Source: CANDOC01 sp965261725 (GTDB taxonomy: Bacteria > Pseudomonadota > Gammaproteobacteria > Pseudomonadales > Endozoicomonadaceae). From it: DNA of 64,000 bases. Below, piece after piece: positions 51,746-60,272 of this stretch (positions within the stretch are counted from its first letter, which is position 1; every line of letters starts with the position of its first letter). The notes below the pieces were generated by a model. It saw only the letters and a program-made list of their open reading frames with translations. It ran no database searches and was not told the DNA's origin. The DNA lies in NCBI GenBank assembly GCA_965261725.1, contig CBDHDU010000012.1, positions 1 to 64,000 of the forward strand. The letters are read 5' to 3'. Position numbers and translations under genes: made by a program.

Positions 51746-53668
51746 ATGTCATTATTTAAGCATTATCAGGAACGCTACGCGTCCACTCAGCAGGAGGAGA
51801 TGAGTATTCAGGAGTACCTGGAGCTCTGCAAACAGGATCCGAATGCCTATGCCTCAGCAGCCGAACGCATGCTTCAGGCAATCGGTGAGCCCGAGCTGGT
51901 GGACACCTCTCGCGATGCACGTCAGAGCCGGATATTCTCCAACAAGTTGATCAAGCGCTATCCGGCGTTTAAAGATTTCTATGGCATGGAAGAAGCCATT
52001 GAACAGATTGTTTCCCACTTCAAACATGCAGCCCAGGGACTGGAAGAAAAGAAGCAGATTCTTTACTTACTGGGTCCGGTGGGTGGCGGTAAATCATCTC
52101 TGGCAGAAAAACTAAAAGAGCTGGTTGAAAAGGTTCCTTTCTATGCCATCAAAGGTTCCCCGGTATTTGAATCACCACTCGGTTTGTTCAACCCGGAAGA
52201 AGACGCCGATATTCTGCAGGAAGAGTACAACATTCCGCGTCGCAAACTCGGCACGATTATGTCTCCGTGGGCCGTTAAACGACTGCATGAATACGGCGGC
52301 GATATTTCCAAGTTCCGTGTTGTAAAAATGTACCCCAGTCGTCTGGACCAGGTGGCGGTTGCCAAAACAGAGCCCGGTGATGAAAACAACCAAGACATCT
52401 CCAGTCTGGTAGGTAAAGTAGACATTCGCCAGCTGGAAGAATTCTCTCAGGATGATCCGGATGCCTACAGCTTCTCCGGCGGTCTGTGCCGTGCCAACCA
52501 GGGTATTCTGGAATTTGTGGAGATGTTCAAGGCACCTATCAAAGTACTGCACCCATTGCTGACTGCCACGCAAGAAGGCAACTACAACAGTACTGAAGGC
52601 ATGGCGGCTATTCCGTTCAGCGGTATTATTCTGGCGCACTCTAACGAGTCTGAGTGGCAGACATTCCGTAACAACAAGACCAACGAAGCCTTTATTGACC
52701 GGGTAAGCATCATCAAGGTGCCTTATTGTAAGCGTGTCAGTGAAGAAGTGCGCATTTACGAAAAACTGCTGGAGCACAGCTCTCTGAAAGATTCTCCATG
52801 TGCACCGGATACCCTGAAGATGCTGGCACAGTTCACCACACTGTCACGCATTAAGGAGCCTGAAAACTCCAACCTGTATTCCAAGATGCGGGTATACGAC
52901 GGTGAAAACCTGAAAGATACTGACCCGAATGCCAAGTCCCTGCAGGAATACAAGGATCTGGCCGGTGTTGACGAAGGTATGGAAGGTTTGTCTACCCGTT
53001 TCGCCTTCAAGGTGCTGTCCAAGGTGTTCAACTTTGACTCAGCCGAAGTCGCCGCCAACCCGGTACACCTGATGTATGTGCTGGAGCAAACCATTGAACA
53101 GGCGCAGTTCCCGCAGGAAATTCAGGAACGCTACCTGAGCTTTATCAAGGAATACCTGACGCCCAAGTACATTGAGTTTCTGGGCAAGGAAATCCAGACT
53201 GCTTATCTGGAGTCCTACAGTGAGTATGGTCAGAACATCTTTGACCGCTATATCACTTACGCTGACTTCTGGATTCAGGATCAGGAATTCCGTGATCCGG
53301 ATACCGGCCAGATTCTGGATCGCACTTCGCTGAACGATGAGCTGGAAAAAATTGAGAAGCCTGCCGGTATCGCCAATCCGAAGGACTTCCGTAACGAAGT
53401 GGTGAACTTTGTGCTGCGTGCCCGCGCTAACCATGAAGGCAAGAACCCAAGCTGGCTCAGCTACGAAAAAATGCGCGCGGTTATCGAGAAGAAGATGTTC
53501 TCCAATACCGAAGACCTGCTGCCGGTTATTTCTTTTAATGCGAAAGGCAGCAATGAGGAGCAGCGCAAGCACAAGGACTTCGTCTCCCGCATGGTGCAGC
53601 ACGGTTATACCGAGAAGCAGGTTCGCCTGTTGTCCGAGTGGTATATCCGGGTTCGCAAGTCTCAGTAA
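51746..53668 (+). CDS. prkA: PrkA/YeaG serine protein kinase
   Basis: A 640-aa AAA-type ATPase with the C-terminal PrkA kinase-like domain. Walker A is LGPVGGGKSSLAEKL near residue 110. FAFKVLSKVFNF and GLSTRFAFK lie in the second half, and the PrkA signature SKMRVYDGENLKDTDPNAKS is present. In E. coli YeaG acts with YeaH under sustained nitrogen starvation and stationary phase. It leads the conserved prkA-yeaH-ycgB run. The 243-bp AT-rich region upstream probably holds a stress promoter; I could not identify a sigma-54 site. Confidence 0.96.
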   Translation: MSLFKHYQERYASTQQEEMSIQEYLELCKQDPNAYASAAERMLQAIGEPELVDTSRDARQSRIFSNKLIKRYPAFKDFYGMEEAIEQIVSHFKHAAQGLEEKKQILYLLGPVGGGKSSLAEKLKELVEKVPFYAIKGSPVFESPLGLFNPEEDADILQEEYNIPRRKLGTIMSPWAVKRLHEYGGDISKFRVVKMYPSRLDQVAVAKTEPGDENNQDISSLVGKVDIRQLEEFSQDDPDAYSFSGGLCRANQGILEFVEMFKAPIKVLHPLLTATQEGNYNSTEGMAAIPFSGIILAHSNESEWQTFRNNKTNEAFIDRVSIIKVPYCKRVSEEVRIYEKLLEHSSLKDSPCAPDTLKMLAQFTTLSRIKEPENSNLYSKMRVYDGENLKDTDPNAKSLQEYKDLAGVDEGMEGLSTRFAFKVLSKVFNFDSAEVAANPVHLMYVLEQTIEQAQFPQEIQERYLSFIKEYLTPKYIEFLGKEIQTAYLESYSEYGQNIFDRYITYADFWIQDQEFRDPDTGQILDRTSLNDELEKIEKPAGIANPKDFRNEVVNFVLRARANHEGKNPSWLSYEKMRAVIEKKMFSNTEDLLPVISFNAKGSNEEQRKHKDFVSRMVQHGYTEKQVRLLSEWYIRVRKSQ

Positions 53669-53677
53669 TCCAAGGCA

Positions 53678-53701
53678 GATGCACTACTCCGGTAGTGCAT
53701 C
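53678..53701 (+). terminator. Hairpin after prkA
   Basis: GATGCACTAC-tccg-GTAGTGCATC is a perfect 10-bp stem with a UNCG-like tetraloop, 10 bp past the stop. It lacks a T-run and may be a partial terminator or 3' stability element that lowers yeaH relative to prkA. Confidence 0.55.
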
Positions 53702-53758
53702 AATCAGCCATGAGCGGTAAGTAGCGGTAAGTAAGTACCCGAATAACAAAATACTGCC

Positions 53759-53783
53759 GTCAGTCAGGTGTTGCCTGACTGAC
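53759..53783 (+). promoter_or_regulatory. Second hairpin in prkA-yeaH spacer
   Basis: GTCAGTCAGG-tgttg-CCTGACTGAC forms a perfect 10-bp stem. A 12-bp direct repeat CTTCAGGCGACT follows at 53795 and 53817. The spacer is therefore unusually structured and probably modulates relative expression of yeaH. Confidence 0.5.
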
Positions 53784-53858
53784 ACTTCAGAGCCCTTCAG
53801 GCGACTCTTTGAGGGTCTTCAGGCGACTGGGCAGTCACAAAACAAGGTAGTGCGTCCT

Positions 53859-55136
53859 ATGAGTATCGTGATTGATCGACGCCTCAACGCCAAAAAAAAG
53901 AGCACCGTTAATCGTCAGCGCTTTTTGCGGCGCTACAAGAATCACGTCAAAAAGGCTGTTGAGCAGGTCGTGAATCAGCGCTCGATCACCGATGTTGATC
54001 GCGGCGGTGAAATATCGATTCCAACCAAAGATTTATCCGAGCCGTTTTTCCATCATGGACAAGGCGGTGCAACCGAACGTGTTTACCCGGGCAATAAAGA
54101 GTTTGATTCCGGCGACCGTTTTTCCCGCCCCCGCGGAGGTGGCGGCGGTGGCAGTGGCGAAGGTCAGGCCAGTGATGGCGGCGAAGGCGTCGATGACTTT
54201 GTATTCCAGATTAACCGGGAAGAACTGCTTGAGTATCTCTTCGAAGATCTTGAGCTGCCGAACCTGGTAGAAAAAGAGCTGAAAGAATCCAGCGAATTCA
54301 AACTGAAGCGTGCCGGGTTTACCAATGCCGGATCACCAGACAAGATTAATATTATTCGCTCCCTGCGTGGCGCCCATGCCCGCCGGATTGCGCTTTCCGG
54401 TAAAGAACGTAAAGAAATTCGTGAGCTGAAGCGCGAAATCCGTGAAATGGAAGTGCAACCGGAAACCACGGATAAAGAACGGGTCGAAGAACTGCGCGCC
54501 CGCATTCGCGAACTGAATGCAAAAATGAAACGCCTGCCGTTTATTGATGAGTTCGACCTCAAGTTCAATAACATGGTGAAAGTTCCGAACCCATCCAGCA
54601 AGGCTGTGATGTTCTGTGTCATGGACGTCTCCGGTTCGATGACCCGTGATATCAAGGATATGGCCAAGCGTTTCTTTATGCTGCTGTATATGTTCCTTGA
54701 GCGCAGTTATGAAACTGTGGAGCTGGTATTTATCCGCCATCACGCAGAAGCTCGTGAATGTAACGAGCATGATTTTTTCTATGCACGCGAAACCGGCGGT
54801 ACCGTGGTTTCCAGCGCCCTGAAACTCAGTAATGAAATTATTGATGAGCGCTACAACCCGCGTGACTGGAACATCTACCTTGCCCAGGCTTCTGATGGCG
54901 ATAACTGGGAAGCCGACTGCGCCAAGTGCGATGACATTATCCGCAGCCAGTTGTTATCCAAAGTCCAGTTTTTCTCTTATGTCGAGATAACCGATCGTCA
55001 TCACCAGGCACTCTGGCACGACTATAAGTCGATCGAAGAAGAGTTCAGCGATCGCTTTGCCATACAACATATTCAGAACCCCGGTGATATTTACCCGGTA
55101 TTCCGCAAGCTGTTTGAAAAGAGGGAAGCGTCATGA
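53859..55136 (+). CDS. yeaH: DUF444 family protein YeaH
   Basis: A 425-aa protein with a basic N-terminus (IVIDRRLNAKKKSTVNRQRF), a glycine-rich linker (RGGGGGGSGEG), charged coiled coil (RELKREIREMEVQPETTDKE) and a von Willebrand A-like domain whose MIDAS-type motif is MDVSGSMT near residue 250. It works with PrkA in E. coli (yeaGH) and relatives. The start at 53859 has AAGG nearby; the GTG at 53850 is an alternative. The stop overlaps the ycgB start (ATGA-like, 4 bp), so it is translationally coupled. Confidence 0.95.
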   Translation: MSIVIDRRLNAKKKSTVNRQRFLRRYKNHVKKAVEQVVNQRSITDVDRGGEISIPTKDLSEPFFHHGQGGATERVYPGNKEFDSGDRFSRPRGGGGGGSGEGQASDGGEGVDDFVFQINREELLEYLFEDLELPNLVEKELKESSEFKLKRAGFTNAGSPDKINIIRSLRGAHARRIALSGKERKEIRELKREIREMEVQPETTDKERVEELRARIRELNAKMKRLPFIDEFDLKFNNMVKVPNPSSKAVMFCVMDVSGSMTRDIKDMAKRFFMLLYMFLERSYETVELVFIRHHAEARECNEHDFFYARETGGTVVSSALKLSNEIIDERYNPRDWNIYLAQASDGDNWEADCAKCDDIIRSQLLSKVQFFSYVEITDRHHQALWHDYKSIEEEFSDRFAIQHIQNPGDIYPVFRKLFEKREAS

Positions 55137-56656
55137 CAGAACGCAAACAACCGCTTTCCACCAGTTCTGAATGGAATTTCGAACTGATCGAAGCCTATGA
55201 CCGGGAAATTGCCAGGATTGCTGAAAAATTCAGACTGGACACCTACCCAAATCAGATCGAAGTCATCAGTTCGGAACAGATGCTGGATGCTTATGCCTCA
55301 GTGGGCATGCCTTTAATGTATAACCACTGGAGTTATGGCAAGCAGTTCCTCAGCAACCAGCAGAACTATCAGCGTGGCCGTATGGGGCTGGCTTATGAAA
55401 TTGTCATTAACTCCAACCCCTGCATTGCCTACCTGATGGAGGAAAACTCCATGCCAATGCAGGCACTGGTCATTGCGCATGCCTGCTATGGTCATAATTC
55501 TTTCTTTAAAGGTAACTACCTGTTCAAAGCCTGGACTGATGCTGACTCCATTATTGATTACCTGTTATTCGCCAAAAACTATGTTGCCCAGTGTGAAGAA
55601 AAATACGGTATTGATGCTGTAGAGGACCTGCTGGATGCCTGCCATGCATTACAACATCAGGGCGTCAACCGTTATCAGCGTCCCCGTCCGATTTCTGCTG
55701 AAGAAGAAAAACTGCGCCAGAAAGAACGACAGGAATATATACAACGCAATCTGAATGACCTGTGGCGTACGATTCCGCGTCCACTGTCAGAGCAGCAGGA
55801 AGAAAGCGATCACCGCTTCCCGGAAGACCCGGAAGAAAACATTCTTTATTTTATTGAGAAGAATGCACCTCTGCTGGAAACCTGGCAGCGGGAACTGATC
55901 CGGATTGTGCGTAAGGTTTCCCAGTATTTCTATCCTCAGCGCCAGACTCAGGTAATGAACGAAGGTTGGGCAACTTTCTGGCACTACACCCTTCTGCATG
56001 AAATGTATGATGAGGGCCTGGTAACTGAAGGCTTCATTATGGAATTCCTGCATTCTCACTCCAGCGTGGTGATGCAGCCCGATTTTGATTCACCCTACTT
56101 CAGCGGCATCAATCCATATGCACTTGGCTTTAATATGTTCTGCGATATCCGCCGAATCTGTGAAAACCCGACAGATGAAGACCGCGAATGGTTCCCGGAT
56201 CTTGCTGGCAGCGACTGGCTGAAAGCGGTGCATTACGCGATGGAAAATTTCAAGGATGAAAGTTTTATTCTGCAATACCTGTCACCCAAAGTAATGCGGG
56301 ATATGCACCTGTTCTGCCTGAAAGATGATGAAGCCAACCCCTTTATTGAAGTGGGTCCGATTCATAATGATTCCGGTTACCGGAAACTGCGGCAATCACT
56401 GGCAGCGCAATATAACCTGGGGAATCGGGAACCCAATATTCAGGTTTATAATGTGGCTACCCGCGGTGACCGTTCGATGACGCTGCGCCACTTCATGCAT
56501 CAGGGACAACCACTGGACGAAGGATCAACCAGTGAAATTATTAAACACTGCCGACGCTTATGGGGCTTCGATGTAAAACTGGAATCAGTTGATGGTGATG
56601 AGGTAAAAGCCGTCTACCCGGAAACAAAGGCATCGAAAAAAGAAAAAGCCGCTTAA
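55133..56656 (+). CDS. ycgB: SpoVR family protein YcgB
   Basis: A 507-aa protein with the SpoVR features: GLAYEIVINSNPCIAYLMEE, HACYGHNSFFKGNYLF (His and Cys), MNEGWATFWHYTLLHEMYDE, and VVMQPDFDSPYFSGINPYALG. In Bacillus SpoVR is needed for the spore cortex; in Proteobacteria YcgB is linked to prkA-yeaH and stationary-phase stress, with unknown biochemistry. It begins 4 bp inside yeaH, completing the three-gene operon, which ends at a strong terminator (56667). Confidence 0.97.
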   Translation: MTERKQPLSTSSEWNFELIEAYDREIARIAEKFRLDTYPNQIEVISSEQMLDAYASVGMPLMYNHWSYGKQFLSNQQNYQRGRMGLAYEIVINSNPCIAYLMEENSMPMQALVIAHACYGHNSFFKGNYLFKAWTDADSIIDYLLFAKNYVAQCEEKYGIDAVEDLLDACHALQHQGVNRYQRPRPISAEEEKLRQKERQEYIQRNLNDLWRTIPRPLSEQQEESDHRFPEDPEENILYFIEKNAPLLETWQRELIRIVRKVSQYFYPQRQTQVMNEGWATFWHYTLLHEMYDEGLVTEGFIMEFLHSHSSVVMQPDFDSPYFSGINPYALGFNMFCDIRRICENPTDEDREWFPDLAGSDWLKAVHYAMENFKDESFILQYLSPKVMRDMHLFCLKDDEANPFIEVGPIHNDSGYRKLRQSLAAQYNLGNREPNIQVYNVATRGDRSMTLRHFMHQGQPLDEGSTSEIIKHCRRLWGFDVKLESVDGDEVKAVYPETKASKKEKAA

Positions 56657-56666
56657 GTTGCAACCT

Positions 56667-56706
56667 GCATGCCGGAATAAAAGAAGTAAAACTTATTCCG
56701 GCATGC
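56667..56706. terminator. Strong bidirectional terminator of prkA-yeaH-ycgB operon
   Basis: GCATGCCGGAATAA and TTATTCCGGCATGC form a perfect 14-bp stem separated by 12 nt. It lies 11 bp after ycgB and 21 bp before the convergent gene's stop. Confidence 0.8.
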
Positions 56707-56726
56707 TCTCCCCTTCTTCTACAGTT

Positions 56727-57380
56727 TTACTTGCTTTCTGATACCGTAGCGGGAGCAATAATATTGCGGTTGTAGTATGGGTCTTCAAGACCCGGATAGA
56801 TATTGGGCGAACTGTCTTCACAAACAACAGCGCGGCTACCGTGAATGGGTGATATCTTCATGACATTGGGTCGAAGATACTGCTCCCCTTTATGCCAGAC
56901 AAGAAACCGCCGCAGGCACAGCACATCTTTATACTCAGCACCTTCTCCAGCTGCTTCACCTACCTTGAACTTCTGCTCTCCGGATCCGCCACTGATTCCG
57001 GTCACGCGAATATAATAAAGCGAGCCACCATCCTGCTCTTTTCCTCCACGCAACGTCTGAATCTGCTCCCGGGCGAAGATTTCCTTCATACCATTTGCTT
57101 CAACAGTCACCTGTTGCTCACCAAGGCAGGTTTCCTTGCGATCAGGCGACTGGTAATTCTGGCGGCGATCAACCATCCGGCAGACCCGATAATTGACATT
57201 AACCGGGTCGGTCGATTTAGCATCCTGATTGAGAATAGTCAGCTGCCCCCACTGCTCCACCGGCAACTGTACTTTATTGGCATCAAGGGCAACGGCTGTT
57301 CCGGTACACAGCAGCAACGAGCCAGCTATAGCCAGAGCAGAAGATAAAAAACGGGGCACCACAGGTCGATTCATGCGCAT
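56727..57380 (-). CDS. Exported protein of unknown function
   Basis: A 217-aa protein with a signal peptide (FLSSALAIAGSLLLCTGTAVALD). The mature part is beta-rich with four or more Cys (NYRVCRMVDRR, RKETCLGEQQ, VLCLRRFLVW, AVVCEDSS), probably disulphide-bonded in the periplasm. GISGGSGEQKFKVGEAAGEGAEY is a flexible middle. It is not a family I recognise. It is convergent with ycgB and divergent from the YggU gene. A 16-bp tandem repeat and a hairpin lie upstream. ATG 57374 is an alternative start. Confidence 0.7.
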   Translation of the reverse strand: MRMNRPVVPRFLSSALAIAGSLLLCTGTAVALDANKVQLPVEQWGQLTILNQDAKSTDPVNVNYRVCRMVDRRQNYQSPDRKETCLGEQQVTVEANGMKEIFAREQIQTLRGGKEQDGGSLYYIRVTGISGGSGEQKFKVGEAAGEGAEYKDVLCLRRFLVWHKGEQYLRPNVMKISPIHGSRAVVCEDSSPNIYPGLEDPYYNRNIIAPATVSESK

Positions 57381-57445
57381 CGTTGGCAGCCTGCTTCTTT
57401 ACTATGGGAATGCAGAACATCATAGCCCAGAAATAACGCAGGATA

Positions 57446-57486
57446 CTATCTGATTCCACAACTATCTGATTCCACAACTACCTGAT
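57446..57486 (+). repeat. 16-bp tandem repeat (2.5 copies)
   Basis: CTATCTGATTCCACAA occurs twice in tandem at 57446-57461 and 57462-57477, followed by a partial copy CTACCTGAT. It sits in the short divergent region before the YggU gene and may be a duplicated operator. Confidence 0.7.
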
Positions 57487-57508
57487 CTGCAGAATGAGCA
57501 GATCAGGT
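57480..57508. promoter_or_regulatory. Inverted repeat in divergent region before yggU gene
   Basis: ACCTGATCTGC-agaatga-GCAGATCAGGT is a perfect 11-bp inverted repeat, 36 bp before the YggU ATG. It is either an operator or a leader hairpin. Confidence 0.5.
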
Positions 57509-57543
57509 ACAATGCCGCCTGCAACCTTCCCCAGATAAATGAT

Positions 57544-57837
57544 ATGACTGATTATTACCGCTGGCAGAGTACAGCCCTGATACTTCGCTGCCACCTTCAG
57601 CCCCGCGCCAGTAAAGACGAATTTGCCGGGCAACATGGCGACAGCATTAAAATCCGCATTAAGGCACCACCTGTTGATGGCAAAGCCAATGCTTACCTGA
57701 TCGGCTTTCTGGCCAAGCAGTTTGGCGTACCCAAGAGAGATATCAGTATTATTAGCGGTGAGCTGAACCGCCAGAAAACCGTCAGAATAGAGGAGCCACA
57801 GAAGCTGCCTCCGGAATTAGGTATTCAGTCTGTATAA
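57544..57837 (+). CDS. DUF167 (YggU) family protein
   Basis: A small cytosolic protein of 97 aa. The signature LQPRASKDEFAGQHGD, then IKIRIKAPPVDGKANAYLIG, FLAKQFGVPKRDISIISGEL and NRQKTVRI covers the whole family fold. Function of the family is unknown; genes often lie near yggT/proC, which is not the case here. Length is normal. Confidence 0.95.
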   Translation: MTDYYRWQSTALILRCHLQPRASKDEFAGQHGDSIKIRIKAPPVDGKANAYLIGFLAKQFGVPKRDISIISGELNRQKTVRIEEPQKLPPELGIQSV

Positions 57838-57880
57838 AATTTTTCAAACAGTGTAACTTCTATCTTAGATATGAACACGG

Positions 57881-59197
57881 ATGTTCATCATGAAAATCGG
57901 AAGACTCCTTAAGCGCTTCTTTCAAATATCGCTGATACTGTTTCTCGCGGGCAGTATTGCGCTCGCCTTTATGCTTATTGAACGGGGTAAACCGCCATTC
58001 AGTGGTTTAGCCGTCAATCAGCAACAAGTATCCAGTACTGAAGTTAACCGTATTCTCAAGCGTATTCGCCTGCTGACACGTCAGGAACATGGCTGGCTAC
58101 AGTTATCCGAAAAAGATGTCCGCCTGATGCTCGGGCACTCTCTGCTCCGGGTTCAACAGCTGCCACTGCCGGTGGTTATTTCAGGCAATTCCTATATGAA
58201 TGGTGGCTCGCTGGAAATTGCTGCCAGTATGGCAATTGATACGCCTCCCGGCTGGTTTACTCGAATGGGGATCAGCCTCACCCAGAGTCATGGCAAGCCT
58301 CAGGTCGAATATTTCCAGATCGGACGACTCACTGTCCCCGGTGCATTTGTCAGTAAAGTCTGGAATTATCTGCTGTATCCTTTGCTCCCATCTGAACAAC
58401 AAGGTGTCTGGAACAGTCTTGCTGATTCCATCAGGCACTTTGACATCAACGACAATTCCATGCTGTTGGGCATGCAACTGTCAGGCGAATTACGTGAAAA
58501 ACTGCAAGCCGGTTCGCTAGGCTCGCTGATTGCGCCCGGTACGGCAGAAGATCGCAAGCTTTATCAACAGGTGCTTGAAGCCGCACTGTCCACTGAACAG
58601 GGATCTTCAGTATCACTTTCCCCGATACTGAGAATCATGGCAGGATTGGCCTATACACGCGCGCAAATGGGAAGTTCTGCTATTGAGGAAAACAAACTGC
58701 TGATTTATACGATGGCGCAGGCCGTCGCACCGCCGGAAGTTCGCCGGATACTTGGCGGTGGTAAAGTAACAATTGGTGCATCACGCCTGTCTTTGCACCA
58801 GCGCCATGACCTTGCCCAGCACTTTCTGATCAGCGCTGCACTGACGATGCAGCTTGGTGAAGATGCAGCATTACAAATTGGTTTTAACAAAGAGATGGAA
58901 GATGCGCTGCCCGGCGGCTCCGGGTTCAGCTTTACCGACCTGACAGCAGATGTGGCAGGAATCGCCTTTGCAGAAATAGCAGGTGAGACTGACAACGCCG
59001 GACAACTACAGCAGTTTCTGATGAAGCATGAAGAGGAAAGTGACTACCTGCCCATTCCTCCCGGTTTACCTGACGGGCTCAGTATGGGGCACTTCAGAAG
59101 TACTTTTCAGGGGCCTGGCAATCCTGCTTATGAAGAAAAATTCCAGAAGATTGAGACAGCGATTGAATACGCGCCTCTGTATCTCTCGCTTAACTGA
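57881..59197 (+). CDS. Membrane-anchored protein of unknown function
   Basis: A 438-aa protein with one N-terminal membrane helix (FFQISLILFLAGSIALAFMLIE) and a large, presumably periplasmic domain. Residues include LLTRQEHGWLQLSEKDVRLM, IAASMAIDTPPGWFTRMGIS and GGKVTIGASRLSLHQRHDLA with GFSFTDLTADVAGIAFAEIA. I recognise no family. ATG 57881 and 57890 are both possible starts; no strong ribosome site is visible. It follows the YggU gene by 44 bp and may be cotranscribed. Confidence 0.75.
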   Translation: MFIMKIGRLLKRFFQISLILFLAGSIALAFMLIERGKPPFSGLAVNQQQVSSTEVNRILKRIRLLTRQEHGWLQLSEKDVRLMLGHSLLRVQQLPLPVVISGNSYMNGGSLEIAASMAIDTPPGWFTRMGISLTQSHGKPQVEYFQIGRLTVPGAFVSKVWNYLLYPLLPSEQQGVWNSLADSIRHFDINDNSMLLGMQLSGELREKLQAGSLGSLIAPGTAEDRKLYQQVLEAALSTEQGSSVSLSPILRIMAGLAYTRAQMGSSAIEENKLLIYTMAQAVAPPEVRRILGGGKVTIGASRLSLHQRHDLAQHFLISAALTMQLGEDAALQIGFNKEMEDALPGGSGFSFTDLTADVAGIAFAEIAGETDNAGQLQQFLMKHEEESDYLPIPPGLPDGLSMGHFRSTFQGPGNPAYEEKFQKIETAIEYAPLYLSLN

Positions 59198-59307
59198 GCA
59201 GGAAGGCAACATGATTTTAGCGGCCTAGTGTGGCACACTGTCGCCTGTTTTTACTGATTGTATGTCAGTAGTGAAGTTTCAATCATCCGGCTTTATCAGA
59301 ATTATTA

Positions 59308-60033
59308 ATGACAACAGGGATTACAGAACTCTTTCAGGTGCCATCAGTGACGCTTCCATACAGCACTGAAGTACTCATCTCAGCCGCTGCAGGTTTTATC
59401 CTGCTGGGTGCCATTATGTGGTTTATGCTCAACCGCCTGAGAAACAACCCGCCTGCCATTGCCGTTAAGCCGACGCCGCTGGATGCGGATCACCGTGCTT
59501 TTTTCGGGCTACTGGAAATCGCCGTTCGGGATCACCTGACCATTATGCCCAGCATGCCGGTAGCTGATGTGCTGGAACCAAAGGGATGGGGGCAAAAGTG
59601 GTTGCTGAAGAAAATTCGCAGCCGTCAGGTTGACTATATTCTCTGCGACCGGCGCTCGCTTGAAATAAAAGCCGCCGTGCTGCTTGAAAGTAAAAGCCCT
59701 TCACGCTCTGACAAAAAGATCAGTCAGCTGATGCACAGTATTTTCGACAGCGCTGATCTGCCGCTACTGGAATACCGCTTCAAGCCTTGCTTTGATGTAC
59801 CGACACTTCGCAGAGAAATCCTGAGTGCTGCCAACCTTCATGACACGCTATTGTTCGAGAATAGTGTCCAGAATAACCTTGAAGCCCAGAAGCCAGACAC
59901 CCCGGACTGCCCAAAGTGTGGAAAAGAAATGCAGCAGCGTCGCATCAATAAAGGCGAGCATGCCGGTGAATTGTGCTGGGTCTGTGTTACTTATCCTGAC
60001 TGCAAGGGAGCCAGGCTTAAAGCGCAAAATTAA
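59308..60033 (+). CDS. DUF2726 protein with topoisomerase-type zinc finger
   Basis: A 241-aa protein. An N-terminal membrane span (ISAAAGFILLGAIMWFMLNR) is followed by a DUF2726 domain (ADHRAFFGLLEIAVRDHLTI, VDYILCDRRSLEIKAAVLLE, KSPSRSDKKISQLMHSIFDS), a restriction-endonuclease-like fold, with possible catalytic Asp and Glu seen. The C-terminus is a C4 zinc finger (CPKCGKEMQQRR ... CWVCVTYPDC), as at topoisomerase I ends. The role may be in nucleic-acid processing; unproven. No operon partners. Confidence 0.82.
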   Translation: MTTGITELFQVPSVTLPYSTEVLISAAAGFILLGAIMWFMLNRLRNNPPAIAVKPTPLDADHRAFFGLLEIAVRDHLTIMPSMPVADVLEPKGWGQKWLLKKIRSRQVDYILCDRRSLEIKAAVLLESKSPSRSDKKISQLMHSIFDSADLPLLEYRFKPCFDVPTLRREILSAANLHDTLLFENSVQNNLEAQKPDTPDCPKCGKEMQQRRINKGEHAGELCWVCVTYPDCKGARLKAQN

Positions 60034-60272
60034 CCTAAATCAACGAGCACAACTTTCCTTTTATCGAACGCAGGCCGCATCAAGTTGATCTGTGTTTAAC
60101 GAACGGGTTGTCAACATCACCGGGAATCAATATTCACAGAGACTTTTCAGCCTTTTGTAAATACTGATTCCCAAATAAGTTACATGCTTACGTGAAAGAA
60201 AGCAGCCCTTTACAGCAGAGCAGCCTCCCGATAGAACCTGTAAATGAATCTATCGTAATCTTGTTTTTAGTT

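Noticed and set aside
52172..53602. 201- and 187-aa antisense ORFs inside prkA
   Set aside because: Antisense to a well-conserved gene; no signature and composition follows third-position bias.
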